Assembly: GCA_900208305.1 (NCBI GenBank)
Contig: OAPG01000005.1
Coordinates: 868,001-932,000, forward strand
Reading direction: 5' to 3'
Origin: Melanopsichium pennsylvanicum
Lineage: Eukaryota > Basidiomycota > Ustilaginomycetes > Ustilaginales
DNA length: 64,000 nt
Positions 18,801 through 27,624 of the stretch are shown piece after piece (within the stretch, counting starts at the first letter, position 1; each line of letters opens with the position of its first letter). Position numbers and translations under genes: made by a program. The notes beneath the pieces are model-generated. The model was not told where the DNA came from. It was given only the letters and a program-made list of their open reading frames with translations, and searched no databases.

Positions 18801-21800
18801 CAGAAAGCAAGCTGAAGGAGATCGGATCCTTGGAATCCAGGCTGAGTAGTACCGAGTCCAATCTGGCCAAAGCTACAGATGAGGCGGCTGCTGCCAAATC
18901 TCGCATCGAACAATTGCAGAAGGATTTGGAGGCGCAAGCGAAACTTTTGGAGGCATCCCAGGCAGAAGCGCGGGAGAATGCCAAGTCTGCAGTGCAGAAT
19001 GTTAAAAGGCTGGAAGCCAAGATCACAGAGGCAGAAACAAAGGCCGCAAAGGCGTCTGAAGAGACGACCGCGGCAAGATCTCAGATCCACGAACTCAAGA
19101 CCGAACTTCAGAGTAAGAACAAGGCGCTTGAAGCTGCTCTCGCCGACGCAAAGCAGAACAAATCCAGTCTTGGCGATAAGGTCCAGGAGCTGACTGCGCT
19201 TCAAGCTCAGTTGAACGACACCGATGTCAGGCTCTCAAAGTCTACCAAGGACGCGAGCGCAGCCCAAGCCCGTGCCGATCGGCTCCAAAGCGTGGTCGAT
19301 TCGAAGACCAAAGACCTTGGTAGCAAGATCGAGGAAGCTGTCAAGCACAAGTCCAGGATCGAAGACCTTGTCAAGCAACTCGAGAGCAGATCATCCGAAG
19401 CGAATGCCCACAAATCGGATTCCGAAGCCCTCGCCAAGCAACTCGAAAGCACTCGCGGCGAGCTCGAAGGCAAGCTCAAGACCGCATCCTCAGCTCATGA
19501 AGAATTAATTAAGCAGCACAAGAAGAAGATGGCCGATCTTGAGGCTGCCGAGGCGGAGCTCGAGAAGCAGCGCGCTGTTGCTGAGAAGTCTTCCAGGGAC
19601 CACGATGCGGCACGCGGCGAAGCAGACCAATTGCGGATCCAGTTTAAGGAGGTGCAGATCGCTCATGACGACGTCAAATCGAAGCATCAAGATGTTGAGG
19701 GTCGACACAAAGCCCTCGTAGTCACGCATGCCGAGCACAAGAAGACGGTCGAGGCGCAGTCCAAAGCGGCTGACGCGAGGATTAAAGATCTTGAGTCCGG
19801 CCTGGCCTCCGCCAAGACTGCCCTTGAGGGAGCCCAATCTGAGAACAATGTCAAAGCAACACTCGTAGCAGATCTTGAGTCCGAGGTCAGTGCATTCAAG
19901 GCAGATATCACGAAGCTCACCCAAGAGAGCAATGCGGCCCTCAAAGAAAGGCAAGAACAATGCGATGAGCTCAAGAAGCAAAGTGAAGATCAGGAAAGCA
20001 AGATCGAAAAGCTAGAGAAAGATCTGGCTGCAGCGGAGAAGTCGGCCAAGACCAACAGTCTCAAGCAGAAAGCTGCTGTCGCAGCAAGCCACAAGCAACT
20101 CGAGGCAGTCAAAAATGAGTTGGAGAGGGTCAAATTGGAGCATGTTAAAGAGATCGCCAAGGCGACCGAGGAGCACAAGTCCGCAAAAGTGGAAGCTGAA
20201 GAAAAGATGAAGGCGTTACACGGCGAACTTGAGAAGATCAATAGCGAGCATGCAATTCTGACAGCGAGTGCCGAGAAGGGGCTTGAAGACGCACGGACGC
20301 AACTCGAGCAAATGAGAGCGGACCATGCTCGGGCGATTGCTAAGGCCGCTGAAGAGCACAAGGCTGCTGCGGCTGCTGCTGCGAAGAAGCTGGAAGACCT
20401 AATCTCCGAATTCGAGAGTGCGAAAGATGAGCATGCCAAAGCCAAGATAACAGCTGCAGCGCAGCTTGATGAGCTGAAAGACGTGCACGAGAAGGCAAAG
20501 TCAGAGCACGCGAAAGCTATCGCATCTGCTTCCAAACAACTCGACGATCTGAAAGAGGAACATGAGAAGACGATCGCAAAGGCTGCCGAAGAGCACAAAA
20601 TTGCTGCCGCGGCCGCTTCGAAACAGCTCGAAGACCTCAAGACAGCCTATGAGAAGGTCAAATCCGACCACTCCTCAACCGCAAAGCAACTCTCTGATCT
20701 GCAGTCAGCTCACGACAAGGTCGAGACAGACCATGCGTCTGCTTTCAAGCAGCTGGCTGATCTCTCAGCAGAACACGAGAAGGCCAAAGCCGAGCACGCA
20801 CAGTCGTCTACAAATGCTTCCAAAGAGCTTCAAAGTGTCAAGGCCGAATATGCCAAGGCGATGGCCAAAGCGAGTGAAGAGCACACGGCAGCTGCGGAGG
20901 CCGCGTCGAAGCAGCGCACGGACCTCCACGAGGCTTTTAAGAAAGCCCAAGCGGATCACTCTGCCACCTTGTCCGAGCACAAGGCTTCGCTTGACGCTCT
21001 CACCTCTGAGCGCACTCAGCTATCTTCCGACCTGGAAAAGCTTCGCAAGACTCACGGTAACAATCTATCTTCGCACCGTCAGGAAGTTGAAGGGCTCCGA
21101 ACTCAGCTCAAGTCGGAAACTGACTCGCATAGCTTGGCGAAGGAGACCCACATCATGGAGGTTCTGGATCTCAAGGCGGCGCTTGAGAAGGTGGAAAAGG
21201 AGCGAGATGCTCAAATGGCAAGTCACACGAAGGAGATGGTTGATCTGAGCGTCGGTCTGGAGTCGGCGCGCAAGGAGATCCAGAAGAAGGAAGCTGAGCT
21301 TACCGTGCATAAGAAGGAAATTCAGGAGCTTCATGGTGGTCTGGGTGACAAAGATGCTGATCTGAAGAAGAGGAGTGCGGAGCTGGAAAGCGTCAGGAAG
21401 GAGGTTGAAGAGCTCAAGAGTGGTCTGGCGGCTCGTGAGAAGGACTTGGCATCGCGCGATACGAAGATCGAGTTCCTCCAAGCTGATCACACTTCCGCAC
21501 TGGAAGCCAAGAATAGGGAAGTTGAGACTCTTCAGGCCGACCATTCTTCTGCGTTGGCATACAAGAGCCAAGAATTCGACTCACTTCGCAAGGAACACGA
21601 GCAGGCCCTTAGCATCGAAAGCAGCCTTCGCGAAAACTCTGTCAAAGAAGCTCAGTCATCCCTCGCTGCCCTTCAAGCCGAGTTGTCAATTCTCAAGGAG
21701 GAGCTGGAATCCACCAAGGCTATCCTGTCCAAGACCACTGAAGAAAAGGACACAACGGCATCTCAAATCTCCAAGCTAACGTCCGAAGTGACGACGCTCA

Positions 21801-22921
21801 AGAAGAAGCATTTGACCGCCAAATCGTCTGCCGAAGCGGGCAAGAAGGAGAACGTCGAACTACGTTCTCAGTTGGAAGCGTTTGCCAAGACCCGCTCTGA
21901 CTTTGAGCTGCAGATCGAGACGCTGCGATCTGAGTTGGAACTGGCCAAGGTCAAAGCTCAGGAAGCTGAAGCGACCGTTTTCAGGGTCAGAGAAGAGCAC
22001 TCGATGCAGCTCGAGCAGACTCAAGCCAATGCGGCAAAAGTGGACAATGTCAATGTGTTTTCCAAGGGCCACGTTGAAGATCTTATCCAGACGCATGAGT
22101 TGGAGCAATCGTCGCTACGGTCCCAAATTCGCAAGTTGGAAGCATCGGTGTTCGAGGAGGCGGAAAAGTTGCACAAGGCAACGCGGAAAGCGATTCAGTT
22201 GGAGGAAGAACTTCGGTCCGCCGTCACTTCTTCTTCTTCTTCTTCTTCTTCCTCCTCTGCTGGTTCTACTTTGTTGCTTCCACCAGGTTCTGGTTTGGGT
22301 AAGACTCATGGGGAAAAGAATGGTTCAAGTGTAGGTGGTATTGGTGGTAGAAGTCACAGGAGGAGTGCTACGAGTGCGCATATTCCAAGTCTATCTCCTT
22401 TGGCTGAGAGAGAAGGGTATGAACTTGCCACTTCTGCACCTCCTATCTCTCCGTCTAAGTCGTCATCTTCTTCCGAAGCTTCCGTTTCGAATGATTCGGC
22501 GCCTAGTAGGAGGGGAATCATTAGGACAGTTACTGCATCGGAACTTCCACTTCCGGCTGCACAACGTCATCGTAGAAGAGAATCACTCCAAATGCTCGCT
22601 GCTCGTATCAAAGACGATACTAGATCAAATAACTCACTTGTTCCATCTTTGACAACAAACTCAACTAGTGCGGGTGGTGGTGGTGGTGGTGATAGTGGAG
22701 GAGGAGGAGGAGGAGGAGGAGGGCGAGGGCTTCCAGCCATTCGTTCGGTAACAATAGAATCAAAAGGTCATACACCTTCCAATAGTATCAGTGGTGGAAG
22801 TGTTGCGCTTGGACCAACGACGGATGGGGATGCAAAACGTGCAGGTCGACAAAGGGCACAGTTTGCAAGTGATGAATTGCTGTATTGCGCTTGTTGTCGT
22901 GACGATTTAATCATTGTTTAG
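15884..22921 (+). CDS. Giant coiled-coil protein, golgin-like
   Basis: 2,345 residues in one exon. The N-terminus has a short basic helix, ARARAKLKKHQAQKK, like the N-terminal basic motif of GM130-type golgins. From about residue 90 to 2,110 the sequence is almost unbroken heptad coiled coil rich in Lys, Glu, Ala, Ser and Gln, with internal near-repeats (AIAKAAEEHKAAAAAA-type blocks around residues 1,480-1,660). A Ser homopolymer follows (codons at 22226-22258), then a disordered Ser/Gly-rich tail with a poly-Gly run near residues 2,265-2,283, ending in a CACC-containing segment. Such rods tether vesicles at the Golgi or organise the cytoskeleton. Golgi placement is inference from the N-terminus; a myosin-tail or Uso1-like role is also possible. 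The many long reverse-strand frames here are by-products of Lys/Glu-rich coding. Confidence 0.8.
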   Translation: MADAEAAERAAKAARARAKLKKHQAQKKAAAEAEAAGAVTNFADKDADDSAPTAGNGATADQEEAEPQESNDVRAAASDDSVEQREARRKIESLTIQLESTQQDLKKALEQSSMLERHLNEHKEEAQSSAKDSEESSRVAVEKLEKDLESQQAKTADFEKELGTQRAALQSAEKEASTFKDKVSVLEASLQMDAAKTSSLQDRLTKVEADHKKAEERSTQLEAELQELQKASEQAFSEAKEKAAKLKDAETKIKDAQAKTALDAKNVQELEKDNLKLHRDGEIQKKQVDDLQKSLVSQASTIQELEKKLADPSKAHQIDTLNREVAEANKTIATLEADLKNKDQHLRTFSSDSDKLTKQVKHLEEEALATKASLSTLKAELAESTDRESKVKANLQQVEEQKSELGNKHAKAEADVQTLTQKVEEQTRSLAQSEEAAASVKARANTAEDQLSALQKEKVQLDSELAEVSKKADSLVQENTSLEKGKAELLSISDKSDKERAAEISQLNRKVQQLEKQILSSNRALDDAKSQSSKFANEADYLSKSLKQSQEKAESLEVQLEKRDGHLTAANEKHRVADKELSNAKSQADKALRELESVKSQLSNAEKDCAESRKQVDKLSKQLTQAQKDHNTLDTSSSQLKKEFESSKKQLESFETREKGLLAKQKELEGNHSKTLEDLASLRSEIDTHKSSKAASSKELASLVSKHSQTEKDFRQTQAQLQEAAAACTDLERQKSELTEQLAASNVEFGKVSESLESLQAEHDAQVKAHKVSEESCEQRRTELEKTNKRAEDLEKRLQSLASELDKTKSGQEQAQQAINEREKELGATRAEAIKTSAALKDVRAQLSTSEEKLQKLESDKVKLNKEGADLRQKQLASERKIETLIADLKKVTKDHSAVAKQADQHRVASEKKDKELASTNEKLKAYESTIVDLEGKHSKLEKSYVLFTEEKAKLQEELEAKTLEAQTHKSLSESKLKEIGSLESRLSSTESNLAKATDEAAAAKSRIEQLQKDLEAQAKLLEASQAEARENAKSAVQNVKRLEAKITEAETKAAKASEETTAARSQIHELKTELQSKNKALEAALADAKQNKSSLGDKVQELTALQAQLNDTDVRLSKSTKDASAAQARADRLQSVVDSKTKDLGSKIEEAVKHKSRIEDLVKQLESRSSEANAHKSDSEALAKQLESTRGELEGKLKTASSAHEELIKQHKKKMADLEAAEAELEKQRAVAEKSSRDHDAARGEADQLRIQFKEVQIAHDDVKSKHQDVEGRHKALVVTHAEHKKTVEAQSKAADARIKDLESGLASAKTALEGAQSENNVKATLVADLESEVSAFKADITKLTQESNAALKERQEQCDELKKQSEDQESKIEKLEKDLAAAEKSAKTNSLKQKAAVAASHKQLEAVKNELERVKLEHVKEIAKATEEHKSAKVEAEEKMKALHGELEKINSEHAILTASAEKGLEDARTQLEQMRADHARAIAKAAEEHKAAAAAAAKKLEDLISEFESAKDEHAKAKITAAAQLDELKDVHEKAKSEHAKAIASASKQLDDLKEEHEKTIAKAAEEHKIAAAAASKQLEDLKTAYEKVKSDHSSTAKQLSDLQSAHDKVETDHASAFKQLADLSAEHEKAKAEHAQSSTNASKELQSVKAEYAKAMAKASEEHTAAAEAASKQRTDLHEAFKKAQADHSATLSEHKASLDALTSERTQLSSDLEKLRKTHGNNLSSHRQEVEGLRTQLKSETDSHSLAKETHIMEVLDLKAALEKVEKERDAQMASHTKEMVDLSVGLESARKEIQKKEAELTVHKKEIQELHGGLGDKDADLKKRSAELESVRKEVEELKSGLAAREKDLASRDTKIEFLQADHTSALEAKNREVETLQADHSSALAYKSQEFDSLRKEHEQALSIESSLRENSVKEAQSSLAALQAELSILKEELESTKAILSKTTEEKDTTASQISKLTSEVTTLKKKHLTAKSSAEAGKKENVELRSQLEAFAKTRSDFELQIETLRSELELAKVKAQEAEATVFRVREEHSMQLEQTQANAAKVDNVNVFSKGHVEDLIQTHELEQSSLRSQIRKLEASVFEEAEKLHKATRKAIQLEEELRSAVTSSSSSSSSSSAGSTLLLPPGSGLGKTHGEKNGSSVGGIGGRSHRRSATSAHIPSLSPLAEREGYELATSAPPISPSKSSSSSEASVSNDSAPSRRGIIRTVTASELPLPAAQRHRRRESLQMLAARIKDDTRSNNSLVPSLTTNSTSAGGGGGGDSGGGGGGGGGRGLPAIRSVTIESKGHTPSNSISGGSVALGPTTDGDAKRAGRQRAQFASDELLYCACCRDDLIIV
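22226..22258 (+). repeat. In-frame TCT/TCC run encoding poly-Ser
   Basis: About eleven successive Ser codons, mostly TTC-phase trinucleotides, at the end of the coiled-coil rod. Likely length-variable between strains. Confidence 0.9.
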
Positions 22922-23646
22922 AGGGGAGAAGCCAACAGATCAACCCCATAATTTCGTAATTAAGGAAGTACATATCTCATCTACTGTAGTGTAAGTTGGT
23001 TACCAAGTTGTAACTTACCATACAGTATAGTGAAGTAAGCTCCCAGATCATATTTAAAAAGATAACCGGTTGTTTTGAACCTTTCAACGTTGGGCAAAGG
23101 CAACAGAGTGATTTTTCATGTTTTGACTTTCAACAATACCAAACTCTTTTAAACTGGAGAAGACATGCTCAATTGATCTGAAACCCCCCCCTTGAATGTT
23201 GAAAAAAGAAACGCATCAATACAACACCGCACAAAAAAAAAAAAAAAAAAAAAAACAAGCAAGTTCGAAGAAGAGGGAAAATGAAGAAGAGGACAATACG
23301 ATTCGGAAAAGGGTGGAACGCGGGTTTCCAAACGCTGATGTTCTGAATACCGTGTTGGAGCTCCACCAGAAGAGCAAGTGTTGAAATAATTTTTTTTTTA
23401 CAATGATATTACAAAGATATTGAGTTGATGCGATAGAGTGTGTCTAGAAGCTGTGCTAAAGTTGTACAGATACTGGTTGGATCGGTCGCAGAGAAGGATT
23501 GAGTTGATCGAATTTTGTCTTCTTAACAGCTGTTGGGAAGCATTTTGTTTTGCCCTTGAAGCCGCAATGTTGCCTGCTCCTTTGCTGCGATTCTGAAGAC
23601 ACAAACTGGGGCGGAGGACGCAATCAAATAATGGCAGCAGATCCTC
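22922..23646. other. Convergent intergenic region
   Basis: 725 bp between the stops of the golgin-like gene and the bZIP gene. It contains an imperfect inverted repeat (22981-23030), an A run of about 21 at 23233-23253 and a T run near 23391-23399. No gene seen. Confidence 0.6.
22981..23030. terminator. Imperfect inverted repeat downstream of the golgin-like gene
   Basis: CTGTAGTGTAAGTT near the left end pairs with AACTTACCATACAG near the right end (12 of 14 positions). It lies 60 bp after the stop codon, so it could form a hairpin in the 3' UTR or a protein-binding site. It also carries the ACTGTA motif seen elsewhere. Confidence 0.35.
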
Positions 23647-25566
23647 CTACTCCTCTCGATCGCGCTTCAACTGAGCATGGTTGTTGTTGTTGGCGGCTTC
23701 ACTGTTGCTCTGGTTTGCACTTTTCTTGCCCTTTGAAGTAGCATCAGAACGTCCATTAGTAGTAGTTCCCACACCGCGAGGATGCAATCCGCTCTGTCGA
23801 TCCGGAGTATCTCTCCCGTCAAAATTCGCATCCCCGTTCGGAACAGGACTCGTCGCATACGCGGCCGAGTTGCCAGAGCCATGAGTTCCACTAGGCCCAG
23901 GCACGTTGAACGGGTTCGGAACAGCACTCTGATCGGATCCTCCCGGTGCAGCCTGATCCGGCCTTACCGTAATCAGAGACTTCAACCAACCATTCTCAGT
24001 CCTCAACCGGGCATTCTCAGCCTCCAAATCGGCCAGCCTCTGCTGCAATTCTTTCGCCGCTGATTCCAACGCAGCTTCCCTTTGCTTCTTCTTGATTCTA
24101 AATCTTGCGCTGGCAGCTGTGTTTCGGCGTCTTTTGTCCTCTTCAATTGCCAAGCGGTTCGCTTCCGCATCCGCCTCGGGATTACCAGTGTCGATGAGTT
24201 TGAGCGGCGGGATCTCGTAACGTCGCTCAATGTCGTCCAAGCGGCCGAGGATCTCGTCTGAATCATCGGCTTCGTCATGATAGAGGTTGGATGGCGCGGC
24301 TCTCTTACCTTCAGAGGTGCTGGTTCTTTTCTTCTTCGATGGAACCGAGGAGGACCCGGATGCAGAGGCGTCTGCCTCTTCAGCAGCAGCTTGTCGGCCA
24401 GAGCTGGGACCAGCTGAAGGCTGAATTGCATTTAACGCACCAGCGCTGGTTTGAGACCCGGCGCCATTGACAAGACCATTGGGACCACTCGAAACCGGAA
24501 CAGCCGCGGGCGAAACTTGAGCAGGAGACGAAGCAGGAAGGCTGTTTCCGACACCAATGTGAGAGGCCCAGGGAGCATTCTGAGGGGACGGTCCAAGTCT
24601 TGAAGCTGCCAACGATTGAGCAGCCAACCAAGGATTTGGATTGGCGCTGACAGGCGCGCTGTTCTGGTGCTGCTGCTGGCCCTGTTGCGGCGCTCCGCCT
24701 TGCTGACCCGGACCGAAAGCACCACCTAGACCAGCAGCTGTGTTGACAATACCGGCAAGATGAGATTGGAGTTGCGGGTTGGTGAGCCCGGCGAGCTGGC
24801 TCAGGCTAGCAAGGGCGAGTGGGTTGCTGGCAAGAAGATGCTGTAAAGCGAGGGCGGACGTCATGTCGAGCGAACCGGGGAGGCCGCCAAAGCCAGGTTG
24901 CTGGGCGGGCTGTTGTGCAGTCTGTTGCTGCAAGTTGGGAAAGCCATTGAACAGACCGAAGGCAGCGCCTACGCCTGGAGCTGGAGGATGAGTAGCGGGA
25001 GATGGCCTCGCAGCCGCATTGAAGTTGGGAGCACTGGGGAAAAAGGATTGCTCCTGAGAGTGCTGTGACGAATGAGGTGAAGGCGCGTGGGATTGCAATG
25101 CGGGAGGATAAGGCTGAACAGAGCTGGAAGGGTTGGAATCGACAGCGCGAGCTTTGCCTCGAAGTGCATGGCTTCCCCTCGAGCTGGCAGCCGCATTCCT
25201 AGCGAGCCTCTCGCGTTCCTCTTCCTGATTACGACGGTTCTCGTCTTCACGTCGACGGTTGTGTTCGGCCTCCTCCTTTTCCTTCTCTTCGTCGCCTAGC
25301 AAAGCGTGTCCCGTGGGCCCGTCAAAGCTGAAGTTGGCATTGGTCCAGAGTGCCAATTGATCGGCAAAGTTGGGAGCCTGACCGCCGGTGACATCGTTCT
25401 GACCGGAGGCGCCAGCAACGTCATCCGAGACGGCGAAAGCATCAAGATTGGCAAGCATGCTGTCGGATCGAGAGTTGTTAGCGCTGTCGTTCTGGGGATC
25501 GGCAGTTGGTGATGTGAATTGGTTGAGTCCAAAAAGGAACGAGCTTGGGCTCTCCTCAAAGGGCAT
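23647..25566 (-). CDS. bZIP transcription factor of the Met4/Cys-3/Zip1 type
   Basis: 639 residues from the ATG at 25566; the frame opens six codons earlier at a GTG, which I discount. The long N-terminal part is disordered and rich in Gln, Ala, Ser and Pro, consistent with activation regions. The basic region RRRNTAASARFRIKKKQRE lies near residue 480, followed by a leucine zipper (LQQRLADLEAENARLRTEN). The NTAASARFR signature is typical of fungal Cys-3/Met4/Zip1 factors, which control sulphur assimilation or stress genes. The subclass is reliable; the regulated pathway is inference. Upstream lies a 2-kb divergent region shared with coatomer gamma. Confidence 0.88.
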   Translation of the reverse strand: MPFEESPSSFLFGLNQFTSPTADPQNDSANNSRSDSMLANLDAFAVSDDVAGASGQNDVTGGQAPNFADQLALWTNANFSFDGPTGHALLGDEEKEKEEAEHNRRREDENRRNQEEERERLARNAAASSRGSHALRGKARAVDSNPSSSVQPYPPALQSHAPSPHSSQHSQEQSFFPSAPNFNAAARPSPATHPPAPGVGAAFGLFNGFPNLQQQTAQQPAQQPGFGGLPGSLDMTSALALQHLLASNPLALASLSQLAGLTNPQLQSHLAGIVNTAAGLGGAFGPGQQGGAPQQGQQQHQNSAPVSANPNPWLAAQSLAASRLGPSPQNAPWASHIGVGNSLPASSPAQVSPAAVPVSSGPNGLVNGAGSQTSAGALNAIQPSAGPSSGRQAAAEEADASASGSSSVPSKKKRTSTSEGKRAAPSNLYHDEADDSDEILGRLDDIERRYEIPPLKLIDTGNPEADAEANRLAIEEDKRRRNTAASARFRIKKKQREAALESAAKELQQRLADLEAENARLRTENGWLKSLITVRPDQAAPGGSDQSAVPNPFNVPGPSGTHGSGNSAAYATSPVPNGDANFDGRDTPDRQSGLHPRGVGTTTNGRSDATSKGKKSANQSNSEAANNNNHAQLKRDREE

Positions 25567-27624
25567 TGTCTTGGGGCCAGACACTTGTGCTAAGATATCA
25601 AGCTCAGGGTTACGGCGAGCAAATATGGTGTAAGAAATTCAGAGACGCAGACTGAGGGTGCAATTTGGTGGAAACCGAAACAATGTAGGAATGTCGGTGC
25701 GAAAGCGGACGAAACAATTCGAGCGTGTCAAGTAGATTGGTGACGATGGCGGAGAGATTTCAAGCTGGAACGAGTGCGAAGTATCAAACAACGGTATTCG
25801 CAGGAGTAAAGGCCATCGACGATAGCCGGGCTGATACGGTTCGAAATGTGAGCAGAGAAAGGGAAAAAGCAAGCGAGCAAGCGAGCGAATGAGCGATAAG
25901 ATTGAGAATGGGTGCGAATGATTGTGTCGGCTAGAGCAGGTTGGGATCAGATCAAAAGTCAGGGGTGGACTGGATGACGAATATGAGATTGTAATGGAAG
26001 CGAGCTTTTGGCGTTGAGTAGTATCAAGTGGGTTGAATGACTGGAGCGACTTTGGGATTGGGACAAGGTGAATGATAGCAAGGTAGCGTGCTTTGATGCT
26101 GTACTGAGTATTTTGTCGGTACTGTGTGCTCTTCTGTAATTTATTTACAGTATACGCTTTCAGAATTGAGTTGGCATCAAGTCCCAGATCGGGACAGAGT
26201 CACCAGAGATGATTCACATAGGCGGCTCCAGGGTCTTTATTATTATTATTATTTTGGAAGCCGCCGACATTAATATGAATAAGGATGGGATTTTTAGCAC
26301 GTTTTTTTATTTATTTCAGATGCTGCCTGGAGCTCTGTGTGCGTTGTGTGTGGACTGCGTAGCTGGCCTGAAGCTGATCCCGCGACTGCTCCATTACCTC
26401 TGGCATGCAACTCTCGACGAAATATTGCCGCGTTTGCTTGTTGATTGGGCTACCTTTTCTCCGCCTCGTTAGTGATATTTTTTGAACAGCACAACGGCGT
26501 GGACCCGAACAAGGTTATGATGCTGTACTGTAATTCATTTACTGTAATCTTGTTGAATTTTCTGAGTTCCATGTTGGTGAAGATCATGGGTGCATTGTTT
26601 GAGATCCAGTAGAGTCAGTCAGTCGCCCCTCCTCATTCACTGTAAAAGCTGGATTTCATTCGTCGATTATCTTGACTGAACTGCAAGCCAAGAGTTGCAA
26701 TTGGATCCTTTGACATGGAGCTTTCAATTTGAGCAAATGGCAAGCTCGCATCGTCGGAAGCGTCACCACCATAACATTGCAAGGTCAGACGAGCTTGGAC
26801 ATGCTTCGCAGAATGAGGTCAATCAGGAGATCGCTCACGCGAGAAGCTGCGATTGCCTCTTTTCCCACCTTTCTGACGTGATTTCCCCCCTCCATCAGTG
26901 CTCTCACTGCTATGTTGCCCCCAATTTCATCACCAACCCTCATCGACTTGCCATGCAACCTTTGTCGTCATCCGCAGCTTTCATGGCAGCATCCTTTTAC
27001 AACAGCGGTTGCTCATCTTGCTGAGTCTGTTCAATCGGGTCAAGACGATCAAGAAGAGGAGCTGGAAACTGAACCTGTTAGACCTATATCTGCAACATCA
27101 ATTTTCAAAAAGTGTTACGTGTGTATTTGTCATCTGATCTTGGCGGACCCGATCACGACGCAACCTACAGCGGAGTCAAGTAAATTAAATATTGCAGGCC
27201 AGCGCACCGACCAACCGCGAGGGCAGTCGGTCCCGCGTCTGAGACTCTCCAACACACACACACACACTCACACCTCTCTGTCTCTGAGGGACGTGTGTGT
27301 TGAGCTGGAAGTTTGCAATTGTGATTCAGTCTCAAACCAGAGCCAACACAGACAGACACATTCAAGATTGAGCACAGGCACTCGCTGCAATACAGTAATT
27401 CACGGTACAGAAACACGCGAATCTCATGCCACACCCCAACACATCGTCGGTTGAGATCTTCAACACACTACCCCGACACACATCAACATCAACATCTTTG
27501 CCTCCTTCCATTCATCGTCATTTTCATCTTCTCGTACCTTCTCACATCGACATCGCAGCTTACTGGTAGTGGCAGTTGATCTCCGTTATTTGATCCAACG
27601 CCCGTCTGGCTGCATTTGCCCATC
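25567..27624. other. Divergent intergenic region, bZIP and coatomer gamma promoters
   Basis: 2.06 kb. It contains a TTA-type microsatellite (about 26236-26255), a CA run (27252-27268) and ACTGTA motifs at 26134-26152, 26526-26548 and 27391-27410. Frames here are short and feature-free. The long leader is typical of a regulated transcription-factor gene. Confidence 0.6.

Noticed and set aside
16478..20640. Several long minus-strand frames under the golgin-like gene
   Set aside because: They are Leu/Ser-rich antisense readings of a Lys/Glu-rich coiled coil, a well-known artefact of such codon use.
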